Below, piece after piece: positions 1 to 15,400 of a stretch of 64,000 nt of DNA (the stretch's first letter is position 1; the number at the start of each line of letters is the position of its first letter). The position numbers and the translations under genes are program-made. The notes under the pieces were generated by a model. That model was not told the DNA's origin. It worked only from the letters and a program-made list of their open reading frames with translations, and made no database searches. The stretch covers positions 231,910-295,909 of the forward strand of contig QLIY01000004.1 of assembly GCA_003260075.1 (NCBI GenBank), written 5' to 3'. This stretch comes from Phallusia mammillata. Taxonomy: Eukaryota > Chordata > Ascidiacea > Phlebobranchia > Ascidiidae.

Positions 1-2690
1 ACTCCTCAAGTAAATCAGCAAACAGTTAAACTTTTTCCCAGGTACCCTATTCGCAAGAGAATTTATTCGTTATGGCGGTTCCCGAACTGTTAACCCCTAA
101 TTGAACTTCTACTTTATGAGCACAAACGTAAAACCTCAAACACGTCTTTGTAAGTATTTAGGGGGAGCAACCCAGGAGGTTTACAATGCTAACACAAACG
201 CTTCTTGCGCTGTTGGTTTGTGTTCATCGGGACTATTACTCAATTCTGTTCCCGAGTTCTGTGAAAGAAACTTGTAATGTTTACTTTGTACTTTCATGGA
301 AGGTTGAAAATGTTTTTAGGCTACTGGTCTTCGTAATGCAAAGAATTTGTAAAAATGGTTTTCTTTTTCTTTGTGGCGTAATGCAAATCTTAATATTTTC
401 AGTGTGCATTTAAACATTTTTTCTACACAATCAAAATTATAGGGTACCTGTATTACACTAGTATTACATATTACAAACAGCGGAGGAATTTTGGTTTCTT
501 TCAACAAACACCATTTACGAGCGTCCAACATTTTTATTGGCCTTGAAACAATTGCATCACAGACTAAGTCAGCGAAAACGAGACCATAAAAATTCAAAAC
601 GCTTAGGCAGCAGTTACTTCTTCGATCAGACTTCAGTGCATGACGAATTAAGCCATTCGTTTGCCGGGTTGGCGATGTTTATTCTCCAAACTTTGGGCAA
701 ATATTTCCCGAGAAAGTCAATCAGGTCTGGTCATGCCCGGTCGTATTTTGCTGAACCCTCTTCTAACTTACGTGACTCTGGAAGCTGGAGAATGCAACCA
801 TCCTCCTTCTGGTTTTCTTTGACTGTTTTCGGACTTTAACGACGTTTGGGAATTTTCAGGGTTTCCCAAATAACATTTGGAACAGCGAAAGCCTTTTTTG
901 AGTCCGATGACTCAACTTTTTAGTATGTTGCTGTCGTTAAAAGCGACTTTCTCTAAATTGTTGTTTTCTTGTGGTATAAATTTTTGTTTTCATTTCATCC
1001 ACACTGTAGAGCTGTTTTGTGTCTTGGCGCGTTTTTGGCTTTAAATCGCAAAGACTTTTTACTTCATCTTACATGTTTACATAATAATATGCCACAAAAT
1101 GCTCAACATTTCAAAGAAATCAGGTTTGGCGAGAACTGAACATTCCTTTATCCAAGTGTCTCTTTACAACCTTTTTCTTGGAACGCCTTTTCTCTCTTGC
1201 AGCTGTCTTCTTCTAATTTCGCTCTGCCTTTCTCTCGTATTTTAAAATGCCCGGCGGTTGGAAAACCACACTGAGGCGGAGACGGACTGCTTGCGTTCCT
1301 CCCATTGTCTGTGACATCCCATTCAATCTCCAATCCTTCGCTGCCCACAGTTTGCACAAGATTTTCCGCAGACTTTTTGTCACCGACTCCACGTTTTCTA
1401 GCAATTGTAAATGACAACTTGTTCTGTAGGTTACTGTAAGCAGACTTCCAACTTTAACCCAAGTCTTCAAAACCATAATTTGCCTTTGTGTAGTGTGGTA
1501 TTTATTTATTTGTTTATCTCATCGTGTAAAGCTATAATTGCTTTGTAAGCCACTGATCCGTATTTTGTGTGTAAGTATTCAAACTAACTTACTACCGTAA
1601 TTCAAAACATTTATCAGTTTCCACATTTTCAACAGCTATCAAGCGATTATAACCAACCGGCTTTCCCTGTTGATAGTAATTTACCTACTTTAGTTTTCTG
1701 GGTATTAAAATAAAAAATCACGTCGAATGTACGTCTAGGTATGTGTGTATGTAGTATATGTAACTGTTATGTTGCGTTTGTTGATCATAAACATATTACA
1801 TCCTAAACGCTTAGTCATTGAGGCCAAGCTATTTCAAATCCCAACGCCTGAAAATTAATCTTACCCCTCTGACCCATATGGATATTTGTGGAAGATACCT
1901 AACCGTCATTTCAGACCGTTGAAACATTGTTTTAATATGTCAATGTATATTTCATACCCCATCGGCCCCGACGAGGTTTTGTTACAATGACAACTCGTGT
2001 ATTTCCCGCCAGATGAATGGCGATTTGGCGCGAACACAGGTATAGTGTTACCTATCACGAGACGAATCACAGGCCAGTGACACAACTCTGCGCAATAAAG
2101 GGCCTTTGTGACGTTCCCACGAGCTTTGTTTTTGGTGCACCGTTGTGGTATCCGATATCGTCGGGGTATGTAACCCCATCGGACCCATATAGCCCCAATC
2201 GCACCCCGAAAAATATCAAATATCATTCGCGTATTGTAGGTATTAAAAACGACCGTTAGAATGTTCGGCTATAAATGAGTGATACGTTATAGTTGTTCAT
2301 TTCAGTTAGTCCTTGCGTCGTGGTTGGCAGCAATATCTGTTCGTTCTGAACAGAAGGGTAGATAGCTTAGGCGTATGGTTGAAGTGTGTTAGCGTGTAGT
2401 TTGTGTGGAAGCGTGCAGTTGTTGTGTAGCTTAATGGTACTGGACCCATTTTGTCAGCAACTAGTCACCCGTTCATTTTGATGTAGTCTAGTTGTGGTTA
2501 CGTATATTGCGGGTAGATTTATGCTTAGGACTTGATCAATACACTTGGTAACTAACTTTACGCACTGGGTAGGGTAAAGCAATCACGCCAAAGTTGAATA
2601 TGAAAACCGTTGGATTCGAAGAATGTGGGAACGGTGGGCCTGTCCGAACGCAGGTCGGGACACGCCAGACCGTTGTTTGCTCGTATAGCG
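1..2690. other. Upstream intergenic sequence, no gene recognised
   Basis: No exon or known repeat was recognised here. Open frames are short and overlap on both strands, for example around 540-840 and 1150-1480, and none resembles a known family. Inverted segments sharing CCCATAT and CCCATCGG-type words occur near 1870-1970 and 2130-2210 and could be a decayed element. More upstream exons of the p53-family gene (a TA-type first exon) could lie here or beyond the left edge, but none is visible. Confidence 0.4.
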
Positions 2691-2723
2691 CGTAGCGCCA
2701 CGCAGCGGTCGCGTCGTAGCGCT

Positions 2724-2730
2724 TATAAAA
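2724..2730 (+). promoter_or_regulatory. TATA box candidate of the p53-family gene
   Basis: TATAAAA follows a locally GC- and CpG-rich stretch (about 2630-2720) that stands out from the AT-rich surroundings. It lies about 720 bases upstream of the proposed start codon at 3448, so the 5' leader would run from about 2755. The promoter assignment is inference from composition and motif only; no transcript evidence is available. Confidence 0.4.
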
Positions 2731-3447
2731 GATAGGAACCGGCTTTCGAATTGTGATCAGTTACTAAGGGACGCTATCCCGTTTTCTCTTGCTCTCGTTT
2801 CTTTGGAATTTCTTGTTTCTTCTTTATCTTTACTGGAATTTCGACCAATCAGCGAAGGTTATTTCAGAGCCGTATTAAGAAAAGAATCAAGAGGAAAGAG
2901 GACAACAAGTTTTAAGGCAGCTGTATGAGGTGTTTCTTTATGCCAAAATCTCGCATATGTGAAGTTAGCTCGGTGTTTGGGTAGTTCATTTCGGCAAAGT
3001 TTGTCAAAGAGGCAGGTCGTTGTGTAATACGTGAGGTCAAAATGACGCTTAAACCAGTTGTAAAGCTTCAAAAAAGGCATATTTGCGCGATCTCGACTTA
3101 ATACAGGTAAAAGAGTGTACTAGTAAAAGCTTATATAAGGTTACTACGAGGAGGACAACTTAAAACTTGGATAAAACTGAACTTCATCTTTAGGAAGCTT
3201 GATTTTATGCTATAGGGCGGCATTTTGTTGCCAAAAAAGTAGATGTGGCCGATGTATTCTTAGGATATTCCTTAGGTTTAAAAAAGATTAAAACAGAACA
3301 GAGTGATGATTTAAGTGATTTTAGACCAGTTTTTATATCGTTTTATCTTCAGAGAATATAGTAAAACAAAATTCAGGGTGCATGGTTGTATAAGGCGCAG
3401 CAGCTTGAAAGAATATTCCCGAAACTGAATTAGCCGAGAAAAAGCCA

Positions 3448-6400
3448 ATGCACTTGGGAGGTATGGAGATTGCCTCGACCCCCATTTACGGAATAAAGGA
3501 CACGAAGGACTTTATGAAAGTGCAGCAGATGGACATGAACCATATTGTCGTGCAGAACGGAAACATGAGGGTAAGATTGTAGCGATTGGGCTTCTTTCTT
3601 CATCTTTCCCTCATCATGCTTTTTTTATTACTCCATGATATTTTTTTCGTTGCCGCTAGTGATTACAATGGCTGAATACATTGACAGTGGCTTAGTTTAG
3701 AGTTCTGTATTAATTTGCTGTTTGCAAAGTTGGTTTCCTGTGGAAAGCTTAGCAGTTTATTTTTTTAAATTGCAAGCGAGGGCACAAAAAATTAAGCGAT
3801 GCAAGAGCCAATAGAAGTGACCAGTGTTATAATGTTCAGCAAAAAAAATAATTACAAAAACGATTCTGCTTGTTATTGTAAAACAATTCTCGTAAGTTCA
3901 GCAAGGCAAATCGCAGCTTTTTTCCGGTGCAAAAAACAAACTGAGAAAAATGGTGGTATCGGAGAGCCATAAATAATAGGATTTCGCAATCAATACGGTG
4001 TGTTACAATTTTCTGGATAAACTCGAATAATCAGTTTTTCATTAAGATTCTGCTTCGGTAAAATCAGCAACATAATCACAGTTGTAATTCCCGTTAAAAG
4101 TTTGACAACGATTTTTCAATGGTTGATCATGTTTGAAATCGAGACCCCATGTCCTTAACAGTTTCAAATTTCCAGATGTTTTCCCGGTGCAAGAGCATCA
4201 ACATCCCGCGCACTTTGTACCCGATGAGTCGAGTCGGCGTCCCGGGTATTTAACAAACAAAATTTACGGCGGTATATGTCATCGAGGACACGTCGCAACA
4301 TGTACATGCATTGTTTGTCATGCATTACAAACTGCAGCATAAACTTTTTAAACTTGCAAACTTTACGGCTGCCCAAACACTGGGGAAAGTCTCTACCTGG
4401 CGCTGAAGCCTAACACCCGTTTAAGCTTGTGACGATTTATGGTATCTTAACAAACCTAAGTATGTTTTATATGCATATGGCTTATAGGGCATTTAAATTT
4501 AACGGCTGTAAAGTTGAAAAGGGTAGTTGGTCTGCTCGAAAAAGGACACCTGTTGTGCACAAAATGCCCAATTTCGCCATTCGTTTAGAAAGCATGTGTT
4601 TCTATGCGTTGAGGAGTGTTTCGTGTTCTGGGCTTGAAACATGGCGAGGTAAAGAAAACTTTAGAAAAAATTGGCATTCGTTAGTATTGAGGGCGAAGAA
4701 AACCGTTATTCATAGTCCCACTGTTTTTAATCTTACGTTTTTAAGTCCAAACTGTTCGCCATTAAGTACTATCGCTGACCGCTTATATAACAGCTATGGC
4801 GTTTTTGTGTAGTATTGCGAGTCAAAAGTGTTTTGCACTAGTTGTATTTGCCAGTATATGTGCAGATACGTGGTTATTGTTGCGGCTAGTGCTTTTCTCG
4901 ATTTTAAAGTTATTAAAAACGCCACATTACCATAAGTTCAGTTAGGCAAAGACTTTGCATTTTACACACTGTAAATCATTTGTCGGGCGGTTGCAAGCAG
5001 TTTCATAGATTTTTATTTCAGCAGTTTCATACAGTTTTTGTTCAAAGTTCCCAACGGGGAAACCCAAATCATTGTTTGATGGCAGTTATAGTGTTATCGC
5101 AACGCGACTTTTTGCTCACCGACCGTTACTTTGCAAAACAGACAAAAGTAGTTAATGTTGGATTTAGGGTCGGTAAACATTAGTCTGGTGTTTGATAATG
5201 AGAGATAGGTCGTTTTGTGATCGAAGCTACTATGCTAATCGCAAAGTCAGTAAATTTGTCGGAAGTTGTAAAGGACCGATGTGGTTGTTAACTGAAGCTA
5301 ACGGGGCAATAATTCTATTTGTATTGTGGGATTACGGGCAAAAAAACACCCAAACAAAGTGTAACTTTGGTTGCCAAGTGGCTTGAATGAGGATTATACA
5401 CGATAAATACGGCCATCGCTCGGTTAAGATTTAGTATTTTGTTTACCTTTTCCGCAATTTAATTTGGAGTAACATCCGTGTGCATTTACTGTAATTAGGC
5501 CAACTGAGCACATTTTGATAAAAATTAACTTGGTCGAATTTCGTGTGATGGCTGTGGTGTTACATAAGTTACCCTGAATGTAGGCACATCAGGCCTATTG
5601 TAACTTCCGTATATGTTTGAATTTCCCAAAACACGTTTAGCTTTTTTTAGTGTCTTTGTACATTTTTTTGAAGTTTCTATGGAATCTATAGTCTTACTTA
5701 AATTTCTTTCTATATTTAAATGAAGATTATTTTGAAATGCAATTTGGCGTAAGATGTTGTCTAGCTGGGGTTCATCGCTGTTACCTCATCTATTGAAGTG
5801 AGACAACAAGCCTGTTGGCTTTAAATCGACTTTCCCCGACTTGTTTGCTAAATTCCATCCAACGAGATTCAAATTCGACTTCAAACCGCCGAGCTCACGT
5901 CACAAACACACAGGGTCTGACGTAGGCGACGGCTGGCTCAACTTCGCTAGAATGCTCATAAATCTGTCGCGATAGTTTGCTGTTTAAATATCCAAATGTA
6001 ATCCAGTTAGATCAACGGTTCTTTCTCGGTTTAGAAGCTCCTAAATCCTATCGACCCCCTGCGCGAAATGTAAGGGCCGAAAACAGTCCAAAAGAAATCT
6101 GTATTATGAAAAGTTGTTTTGCTTTGTCTATAATAGTCTCAGCTTTACGAAATTGAAAAGGTCTTTAAAAAAGTTGTTTTGCTTTCATTACTGTCCAAAA
6201 TAGTCCCAGCATTACGGAATGGAAAGGTTTTGGACAGCTTGTATGGTTCCGTAATTTGTGGCTTTAATGGCGCATTTTCTTCTGACGTAATCAATTCTGT
6301 TTGTAATATCGCTGTGAAAATTGAGGCTTTCAATAACGTTGTGTAATTGCAGCAAACGCGCTGCATCGAACATATGTCGTTTTCCAGCACGCGACAGTTA

Positions 6401-9400
6401 CGTCACCCTAGTGTTTTCGTATATGTATTAAATATGCATGCAGTTTCTTTTCTCCCGTTCCCAACTTTCGTACGTAATCATGCGCACCTGTTAAAACACA
6501 TACTCGAAAACTCGCTTATCGCAGATTACACATCGCGATCTAACCATGATCACTCTCTTGGCATTTATTGCCTCGTTGGATTAAAGAGCCAGTGTCGTAG
6601 AGCCACACAAACAAACACTAATAGGGCGTTGATGTTTGCCGCTTCAAGTCCAAAGACCGCCTTTGAAAACTTCTGCTATAAGGTAGTGCTGATATTTTTG
6701 GTGGTTAGTTATAGGACGTCGGACAATTTCATCTCAACGTTACATGTATTATTTTTTCCAGAACAGATTTAATTGAAATCGAGGCATTGACACGGTTTCT
6801 TCATTTCTGTGGTCTTGAATAGCCAACCTCTGTCTGTATGCATAAAATGCCGAGTCACTCACAGCCGTTAGGTGACGCTAGCACGAGCGTGGCATTTCCT
6901 AAACAAAAACGCGATACCTTGTTAAAATGCCGTTCTTCAAATTTAGCAAGCGAGGTGTTTTCCAATCAATAAATCCTTTTTATTCGAAATGCATTTGATT
7001 GATTTTTGTTGTTGTTTGCAATATTATCAAAGAAGTATATAAAGTAAAATGAACTTTTATTGTTTTAAATCGCGTTTAAGCGTTTGCATTTTATTCCAAA
7101 GACATTTTTTTTAATATTTTGCAAAATATTGATTTTTTTCCTATAAATACGCAAATGTACCAAGTTCTAGACTTAAATCAAATCTGTCAGTTTAGGCTTT
7201 GCAAACCTGGCGACAGTTTTATTACTTCGGAGCAATACGTTACTTTAAAATCACGCATACGTTTAAAGAAAATATTTGTTTTGTCCTTTTGCCGTGTCGG
7301 CTCACGGACCCTTTCCATTCAAACCGCCCATTGTTTCGAATTCGGAAACGTTTTCGCGACGACACGACGCTCGATCTAACCCCATACTTTGCTTTTTTCC
7401 TTTTTCGCCTTTCCCTCTCTCGTTGGCTCGGGTCACGAAAAGGCTTATTTGTTTTCATCATAACCAAGCATTGTCTTGTCAAAAGTTTTCGTTTGTTCGT
7501 TAATAACGACTACCGTTGCTCGCCCAAGCTTTCTCTCGTTGCGCCACGACGATTTAAATCGACGCACCCAGGCCGTGACCCCATACTGAAGGCTTGTGCC
7601 CCGTCAGCTGTTTAGGCACAGGATAGTTTCGGAAACTTGCGGTTAGCGTAGAATATATTAAAGTTTACAAAGAGTAGCAACAGATGTTTTAGAAAATTGA
7701 TGTTGTGTTTAGTTGACTCCTTGCTTTTCAGTCAACATGAGGTTACGATGGTGCGTAATTGATTTAGACCAACTGATAATACTTTACATTTAATCTCGGT
7801 TATTTTAACGTAAAAAAGCACTAATTTGCCAGTTTTGTAATCAGCCAGGCCGCTGCAGAGGAGAGTATTTGGTGTTGCGTTCTAGCAATTAATAGGATTT
7901 ACTTTTGCAAGTTGTTATGCCGAAGGATTTAATCCTTTCTAACATTCTTTGTTTCTTTTAATACAGCCGTATCTATTTTTCTATGTGACTTGATTAAATT
8001 ATTTAGTTTTCTATATTATTTCTGCGATTCGTACTACACCGCATCCCTGTGATCATGTTAAAACTGTGTATGCCAGACGACAGGCCTCTCACTGTATCTC
8101 CGACACCATTTTTTGATTTTGAAGAGGTAATAGAAAACCCTTGTGTTGATTTAAAACTTTCCGCCAAGCTGAGACTTGTTTTGTCTCGTTAATCCGAAGT
8201 TAATGTGTTTAAACGTCGGCCACCTGTGCTACATGCAAATTTGCATGATCTGTGTATGGAAATCAAGTAATAAAAGTAACCAGTTTGGACTTGTTTTATA
8301 CTGAACGTCACATGCAAATTTACTGCGAAGTGCAAACTCCACACAAGTTTGTCTGGAGTGGTTTTTAATGTTGGTTTGATTTAATGTTTTTGAAAAATAC
8401 CCCTGCTTTAAATCCCTTTTCTAAAACGACATTATTGGCTCAAAGACAGACACGTCGAGTGGCAAAACACCATTCTTTATTTAATTTTTACCCAAGACCG
8501 TAAAATTCCCACCGTTTGCAATTGCCTCTGACGTATAGATTAAATAAACTTTAAAATTAGTTACCAATATGAATAACGTGACCCGGACGTTTTTCCATCT
8601 TCAACCTCCGCATCCTGTTTTTACTACCACCGAAACGTCAAATCACTCCACTCGAATCAACGACAGCACCGTGTCAGTCATCGCGCGCTTTCTGTAAATG
8701 CGCAGCCGTCAATTTAACTACGGCACCGGACATATTGGAAAGCACGTTTGCCGCACCCCGAGTAAAAACATTCCGTGGCGACGTCCCCGTATAGTCACAA
8801 CACAAGGTTTTTTATTCTCACATCTGTTGATAGTGAGCAGGTCGTTGTAAACGTACTCGGACATCGGTACGTGTGAGTTTTGGACCCCATTGCCCTGCGA
8901 CATGGCCCCCGCTACGGCTACTTGGGTATCAATCGACGCCTGGATATGAGCCACGCGACTGGCGTTTCCGTTTTGCCCCTTAGTTTCGCGCCTGGAGACG
9001 TTTACTTCCTGTGTGCTCATCTTTAGGGGTTGCTTCGGCCACGTGGTTCGCTGCTTGGCAACCCGCAAGTTTTTTTGGAATGTGCACGTGTTGCGCATCC
9101 TCTACTATGCTATTTCTCTGTTTAACAAAATGTACGTTATGTTTCAGAATGGCTACCAATGTGCGCCCACTTATAGCAACAACGGTTTGATGAGAACCTA
9201 CTCTACCGACCTTTCCCAACACAACAATGTAAGTTTCTACTTGTGGATCTATGTTTCTTTTAGTAAACCGTTTAAATGACCTGTAGTTACCCCCACCTAA
9301 ATGGATGACCTTGAGTAACCCGAAGTCACTTTTCAGGTGACCAGCATTCCAAGTAGCCTCGTTGTGACGCAGCCAAATATGGTACACCAGCAAACCCACA

Positions 9401-12400
9401 CTACCCCTATGGGTTACCACTCCAGCAGCCCCAACAACGTTGACGGCACCAACAGCACCCATAGCAGCCCTTATACTCCAAGCCCCAACGCCGGGTACGA
9501 GTACCCAACATCACCCCCAACAACAAAACCGTCCATACCCTCCAGGTAAGACTTTGTTTTGTGTTGTGATTTACAAAGAAATAGAAAGGGAGTCTCGCTG
9601 TTGAAACTCCTTTTTAACTAAATTCTTTGTCGGATTTGGAAAACAAATAAAAATGGAATAAAAAGTATTCCTCTGGTTAGCCTAAACCGTTTGGTATGCT
9701 AAAAAAACGTTTTCGAAAGACACAGTCTGCTGTATTGGTGTTGCGACTGCATTAAAGAATAAAAAATACCTACACCAACTTGTTAAACTGGTTGTAAACG
9801 GCCTGTCAAAAAGCGCAATTTTTACCGGTATTTGAAGATCCCTATTGAAACGTGTTGGGGTAAACTATAAATTTAATACTTACTTGTATCAATATGCACG
9901 TTGTGGGGGAGAGACGCCCACTTGAACTATTGTTCCATTGTGGCACATTGTTGGTTTGGCCTCTCTTACAATTTCGTTCAGATTAAAACCGTTATTTTGT
10001 GTGGTTTGTTAACTTTCCGGTTTTAAAATTCTATTTCTGCGCAAGATTGAGCTATTGCTTATGAAAGAACAATATTTTATTAATTTTGCAGGTTTTTCCT
10101 TTGCACAAAAAAAATAAAATTGTTTTTGTTTTGAACTAAATAATTTATATAATTCTCATTAACTTGAACCTAAAAATAAACAGAATCAGTCAATAAAGTA
10201 ATTTTAAGGTATATTTCGCCTAAATGGCATATTTAGTTCTTATGAAACCAGCGGGTTAAAATTCCCTGTGGAAAAAAGGTTTTTAGGATTATCGGTTGAA
10301 AAAAACGTATTGTTTACAACCACCATTGTTTTCAGTACCTCACACTTTAAACTTTTTTAAATGCACCCCTTCTCAAACCTCAAACCGTCGTGATCGTTGT
10401 ATTTGCCTTAGATCTGAAATCAGCCGGTTTAAGTCGCAATTGTCTGTTGGGTTAGATGTCTATTTGCGTCTTGCGGTCATTTAACCGTAAGTCCACACTC
10501 ACACCCAACGCCTCGGCCCCGAACAGATAATAGACATCAAAATTCGAATGAGCGATGGTATTTGCGTTAGGTTTCTCGTCACCGTAATGCAATGTTAAAG
10601 AGACAATCAGGGCTTTTCTCAATCTTAACCGAACTGTGGTTCAACTAAAATGTTTGTCAGAGTGTAAAATAGCATTGAAATTTAAATGAATTATAAACAT
10701 GTTAAAAAAACGTGTGGTTTTTTGCGTACAAGAGTTTAATTGCATGGAATTCAGGCTCTATTAAGCGGGGTGAGTTTTTGCTCCAAAAGAGTATTCTAAA
10801 GCAAATTATATAATTATAATTACTCCTAAACAATATATTTTTTGTGATATTGTTTTTGTTTTGTATATCCATCCATTCAATTTCTTGTTGGTAAATCCAC
10901 ACAGTTGGGCTTCCGTTGGGCGAGGCTCCATCAATCGATTCTCCAATTGCCTTTTCCCTTTAAACTTTCACTCGCGGCTGATTTTATCGTTTGTGGTCAG
11001 CGTACACAGATTGGACAAAAACGAGGGGAACTTTTTCGGAAGCCACCGAAAAAATCGCCTTAAATGCCCGCCGACGATCAATCATTTTGCACAGGCTGAG
11101 CTAATCCCTCTCGGCAAATATTATCAGGCGCAATCCAAGGCGTTGCCCACAGTCGGGAATGGTCATAAATTACGCACGCACGCTCCTTTAACAACAGTTA
11201 CCATAGACGCCAAATAACAATATTAGCCGGGGCACAATGCCTTAGCTTGGCGAGCAGTAAAACTTCTCTATTTGCGCAGAGTAGCCTCGCCCTTTCTACA
11301 GCGCTCCGTTTGTGCGACAAATACCACTAGTTTATATTGCAAACGCTCGGCTTTTGATGACTTCGTGACGCTGGTCTTAGCCCAACGGCCGTTTCCAATG
11401 CTGGAATGCGTGTGCTTCCAACGTCTGTGTCTTGTATCATATTGCTTGATACGTTTTGCCCGTTATAATAAAGACTTATAAACTTATAGCATTAGGGGGG
11501 TTAACTCCGCCATTTTGATTTAATGGTCCTCCTTGGTATTTTGGATAAAAGTGGCATGTTTGTCTTCGTTGCAAAAATATAACCTGCCATGAAATAACAC
11601 AAACATACACGGTTTTGCGACCCATTGTCGTTGAGATATTACAAAGTTTTTAAGTTTGACATTAATTTCTTTATATCGGTATCACCCATAAACCCACTAA
11701 AGTTTAATCGCGTAGCTAAAAACCGCATTGTATGATATTCGTCTAGTTCGGAATTTCTTCTCTGCAATAATGCGTCACAAGTAAGGGTTATGACGCAAAA
11801 CTGCCCTGTTTTCCCTTTACTTGGCTGTGATCACGTGACGAGACAAAAGTGCTCGCGTTTGAACTCGTGACTCATCAGTCAAATCATTCGAAAAGAAATT
11901 AACTTTATTAAAATCCTTTTGAGAGAAAATGTTCTGGCCTATACAGTTCAAAGCGAGATTCTTTATGTATTGCTTCTCACATGAGATGTGATTTGACATT
12001 TGTTTCGCATTGGTGGGAATGCCTTACTGTGATGCTTGGGACTTCAAATTCGTATTCGCACCCTGAGCTAACATTTATCCTTCGCTGAATAACTTTCTTC
12101 GCAAAACGGGAGAAACTCCTTCATTTGGCGTTACTCGACAAATACACGGAAATATAGAATCGCCCGATCATTGTTGAAAGTCCATTGTAGTCAACCCTAT
12201 TGCTCTTACTGTTACAAAAGCCATTATACTGCTCTGTTTATTTTGTATAATAATGGCCCGGCTTATATCTGACTGTATGGCGGCGTTGTAATAACACTGT
12301 ACAACTTTGGGAACGGTTAGGCTTTTCTAGTTTTCGATAAATTGTGTTCCCTCTGCGATATGATTTCTATTTTGTTCAATATCGGACGTGAGACCAATGT

Positions 12401-15400
12401 TCCGTAACGCCCATTTGCCTTTGAAGTTTGACACATTTTAAATAGAATGTCGGCTTGCTTTGTCATGTGGTAAAGCTGCGCATACATCGCATTTTATGCT
12501 ACTGGGTTTAATTCCACGTGTGCTTTAAAACGCTGGAATTTAAACTTGAAGTGTGTGTGACTTTTTTGCACGTAGGTGTATGTTTGATGTTTAATTTTTT
12601 CATGTTTACCAATTTTTGTTATCTTTGCTTACGAGACAAATTCATCTGATACATATATATTACGTGTTTGGTACTAAACTTGTAAAAATACATTTTTCTT
12701 GCATAAAAATGTATTATTACCTGCGTAGCAAAATGACACAAACAGTTACTATTGTAAACTTAAACTTTCCTTTTATGTTTTTCCAGCACTGATTATGCGG
12801 GCGAATTTGATTTCCACATTAACTTCGGTGAAGCGACGGAATCTGCTCCCAAGAGTGCGCAATACACTGTAAGTTACCAATAGCAACATTCTGCAAATCA
12901 GCGCTCAGATACGTTACCAAGCAGCCAATTATTTTTGAAAAAAGTCAAAAGCTGTAAATTTCCATCTTCCATTGATTCACAATCTTGTGATAAATTTCGT
13001 TTTTGGTAAATTACGAAGCATATTAGGCCGGTTTGATTGCTTACTGTCTTATATATGGAAAGTAAATTTGCAAGGTGTTACAGTTTTGTAAATCTTTAAT
13101 ACAATTTCTCAAGTAAAATTTCCATATATCGCACCCCTTACAAAATTGTTTTATCCACAATTCATACTTCACTCAGTTTTATTTACAATTTAACACACAT
13201 GCGCATGAATCAAACATGTCTAGCGTGTGTGCCAACCACAGTTTGAAGGTGGACGTTGCCAATAGATACCGTTGTTGGTGTCGTCTTTCATACACTTGAC
13301 TATCTTTCTACGTTCTGTCCATTTCATTCATAATTCGTTGTCCTTCACGTTCTTGATGACTACTAGCGGCACCTTCCGTCGCCATAAGTGTTGACTTTTC
13401 GCCGGTGCTTTTTTATGAATTGGACCGATTATAGTGGGATTATTGTATATTAGTTTGAATCACTCTGTCAGACAAACGCTTTCAAACACTTCTCCCTTTA
13501 ATTTTTTTAGTACACATTGTTTGTTTCAAAAATAAAATATTCCATGGCCAAAAACGATTCAAGTCGGTAATGTGGCCTAAATGTTTTAGTGTGGAAATAA
13601 CCCAAGAAATTATGTAGGGTTTACAACAAACCGAAAAGTCTGGTACCTTAAGACTATGCTTAACATTACTTTTTAAACTTAAAAAACATATTCCATACCT
13701 TATTCCAATCAAGGGCCACGGCGCCGCCAAGTCCTCCAAATCACCACTCGACCGTCCTCAAAATTCGTGTGGCCAGTTGGGATTAATAGCACTTGCCGCG
13801 TGGATTTGTAACAACATAGGCGCGGCGCCTTCAAAGGCATTGATTCCTTATGAATATATGTTATTCCTTTGATATTTGTTTGACTTCTTACGCTCTGCAA
13901 AGCATTTTGTTCCTTCATTAAAGTTAAATCCCCTAAAGAATTTGTGAATATCTTTCTGTTTACAAATTTTGAAACTAAATCGTGCTTTTGAGTGTTTAAG
14001 TAGTCAAAACATACGACACTGCGTTTGCATGGAATGAAAAGTAAAAAGCATTCTAAGTTACTTGACAAGACATAACCTGTTTTTCGGGTAAACCTTGACC
14101 ACGACGGGAAGTGCCCCTTTTACGTCACACCACACCACGTGACTGCCTAATCTAGCCATTGTTTCGTCATAGACGCTGTGCAGGCGACTGCTTGGTGGTT
14201 GTCAAGTATCGGTGCTCTTCGAAATCAGTTGGATTTAGGCGATATAGTCTATGTGCTCTGCTGCCATTAGACTGCCACCCGTTAGCCGATGTCTATGCAC
14301 GCAGCGTGTCTGGTCTTAATCCACTACCTTGTCTATGTGTCTAGTGCCGGCCACCCGTAAAGCCTTTCTGTGGCTTGCTAGGTGTACGGCGCCTTAACAG
14401 TTGCGCTTGTCCCAATTTTACGTCCAATTTAACCCGTAATCCCCGTTAATTGAACGCCGAGGTCGTGAGGCGAACATTGTAGCGTTTTTCACTGTAAAAG
14501 CTTTCCTTGGTTTGCAAAGTATGTGCACCCGCTTTATAAATCAGTACTTGAATTGAAACATCGTATTTAGATAGAATAGATGTAACACTGCGTATCGACA
14601 TGAGGTTCAAAGCTTTTCCAAGGGCACACGTTTGTTTTCTACCTTGTTTCATTGTGTAGCTTCATTGTTTACTACTGTGCCTTTCAAGATCAAACGAACA
14701 CCCACGCTTGCTTTGTAAATACCTCAACCCGTAAAAAAACAACCAAACATACAAATAAAGCGCAGTGCCATATGGACACGGCAGATATCAAACACCCACC
14801 CCCAGACTTCAAGCAAAACCCCTTGGCAGCTGGCTAAGTACAAGAAACGGGCAGCCTTTATTTGACCACGCCAGTTCGACGGCCCTTACCACTCAATTGA
14901 GGTTTTATTGGATCCGTGTTGGTCCCTAGGCCCCAGCGTATTAGTCCCATTGTGTTGAGTGGCACCTCTCTGCGTTGGTTTCGCCTGGACGCGGCTGTGC
15001 ATATACGAGCGTTCCCCGCCAAGGCCCCCGGATAAAGGAATTTATTTATTACGTGCCATGCGGTTTCTTAAACTCGTGCCTGTCGTGTCGTTTTGGACGT
15101 TTTGAAGCCTTGTTAGCGGTCGGAAATGGAGTATGACGGTTGGCTATGTCTCGTAATGAACTACCCATATACATGTCTCCCATACACCATAGACGCCATT
15201 GATGTACATAAATATACGCATATATCATTTTTATACAAAAATTTTCACTCGCTGCAATGTCGTGCCGTTAACCGAGATGTTTCTTGTCTGTAATTTCGTG
15301 TAAGTTTTTGCAAGGGCGCAGTGCGTCATCACAAAATACTCAACTGGAGTTTATTTATTTTTTACTTTTTTACATTACATTTTCCAATAGACAAATACTG

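Noticed and set aside
4429-7615. Open frames of 120-140 codons in intron 1 of the p53-family gene (4429-4812, 6347-6772, 7199-7615)
   Set aside because: No family resemblance, no splice context, overlapping open frames on other strands, and composition like the surrounding intron.
8980-9462. 160-codon minus-strand open frame
   Set aside because: It is the antisense of p53-family exons 2 and 3, whose plus-strand frames join in phase to the DNA-binding domain.
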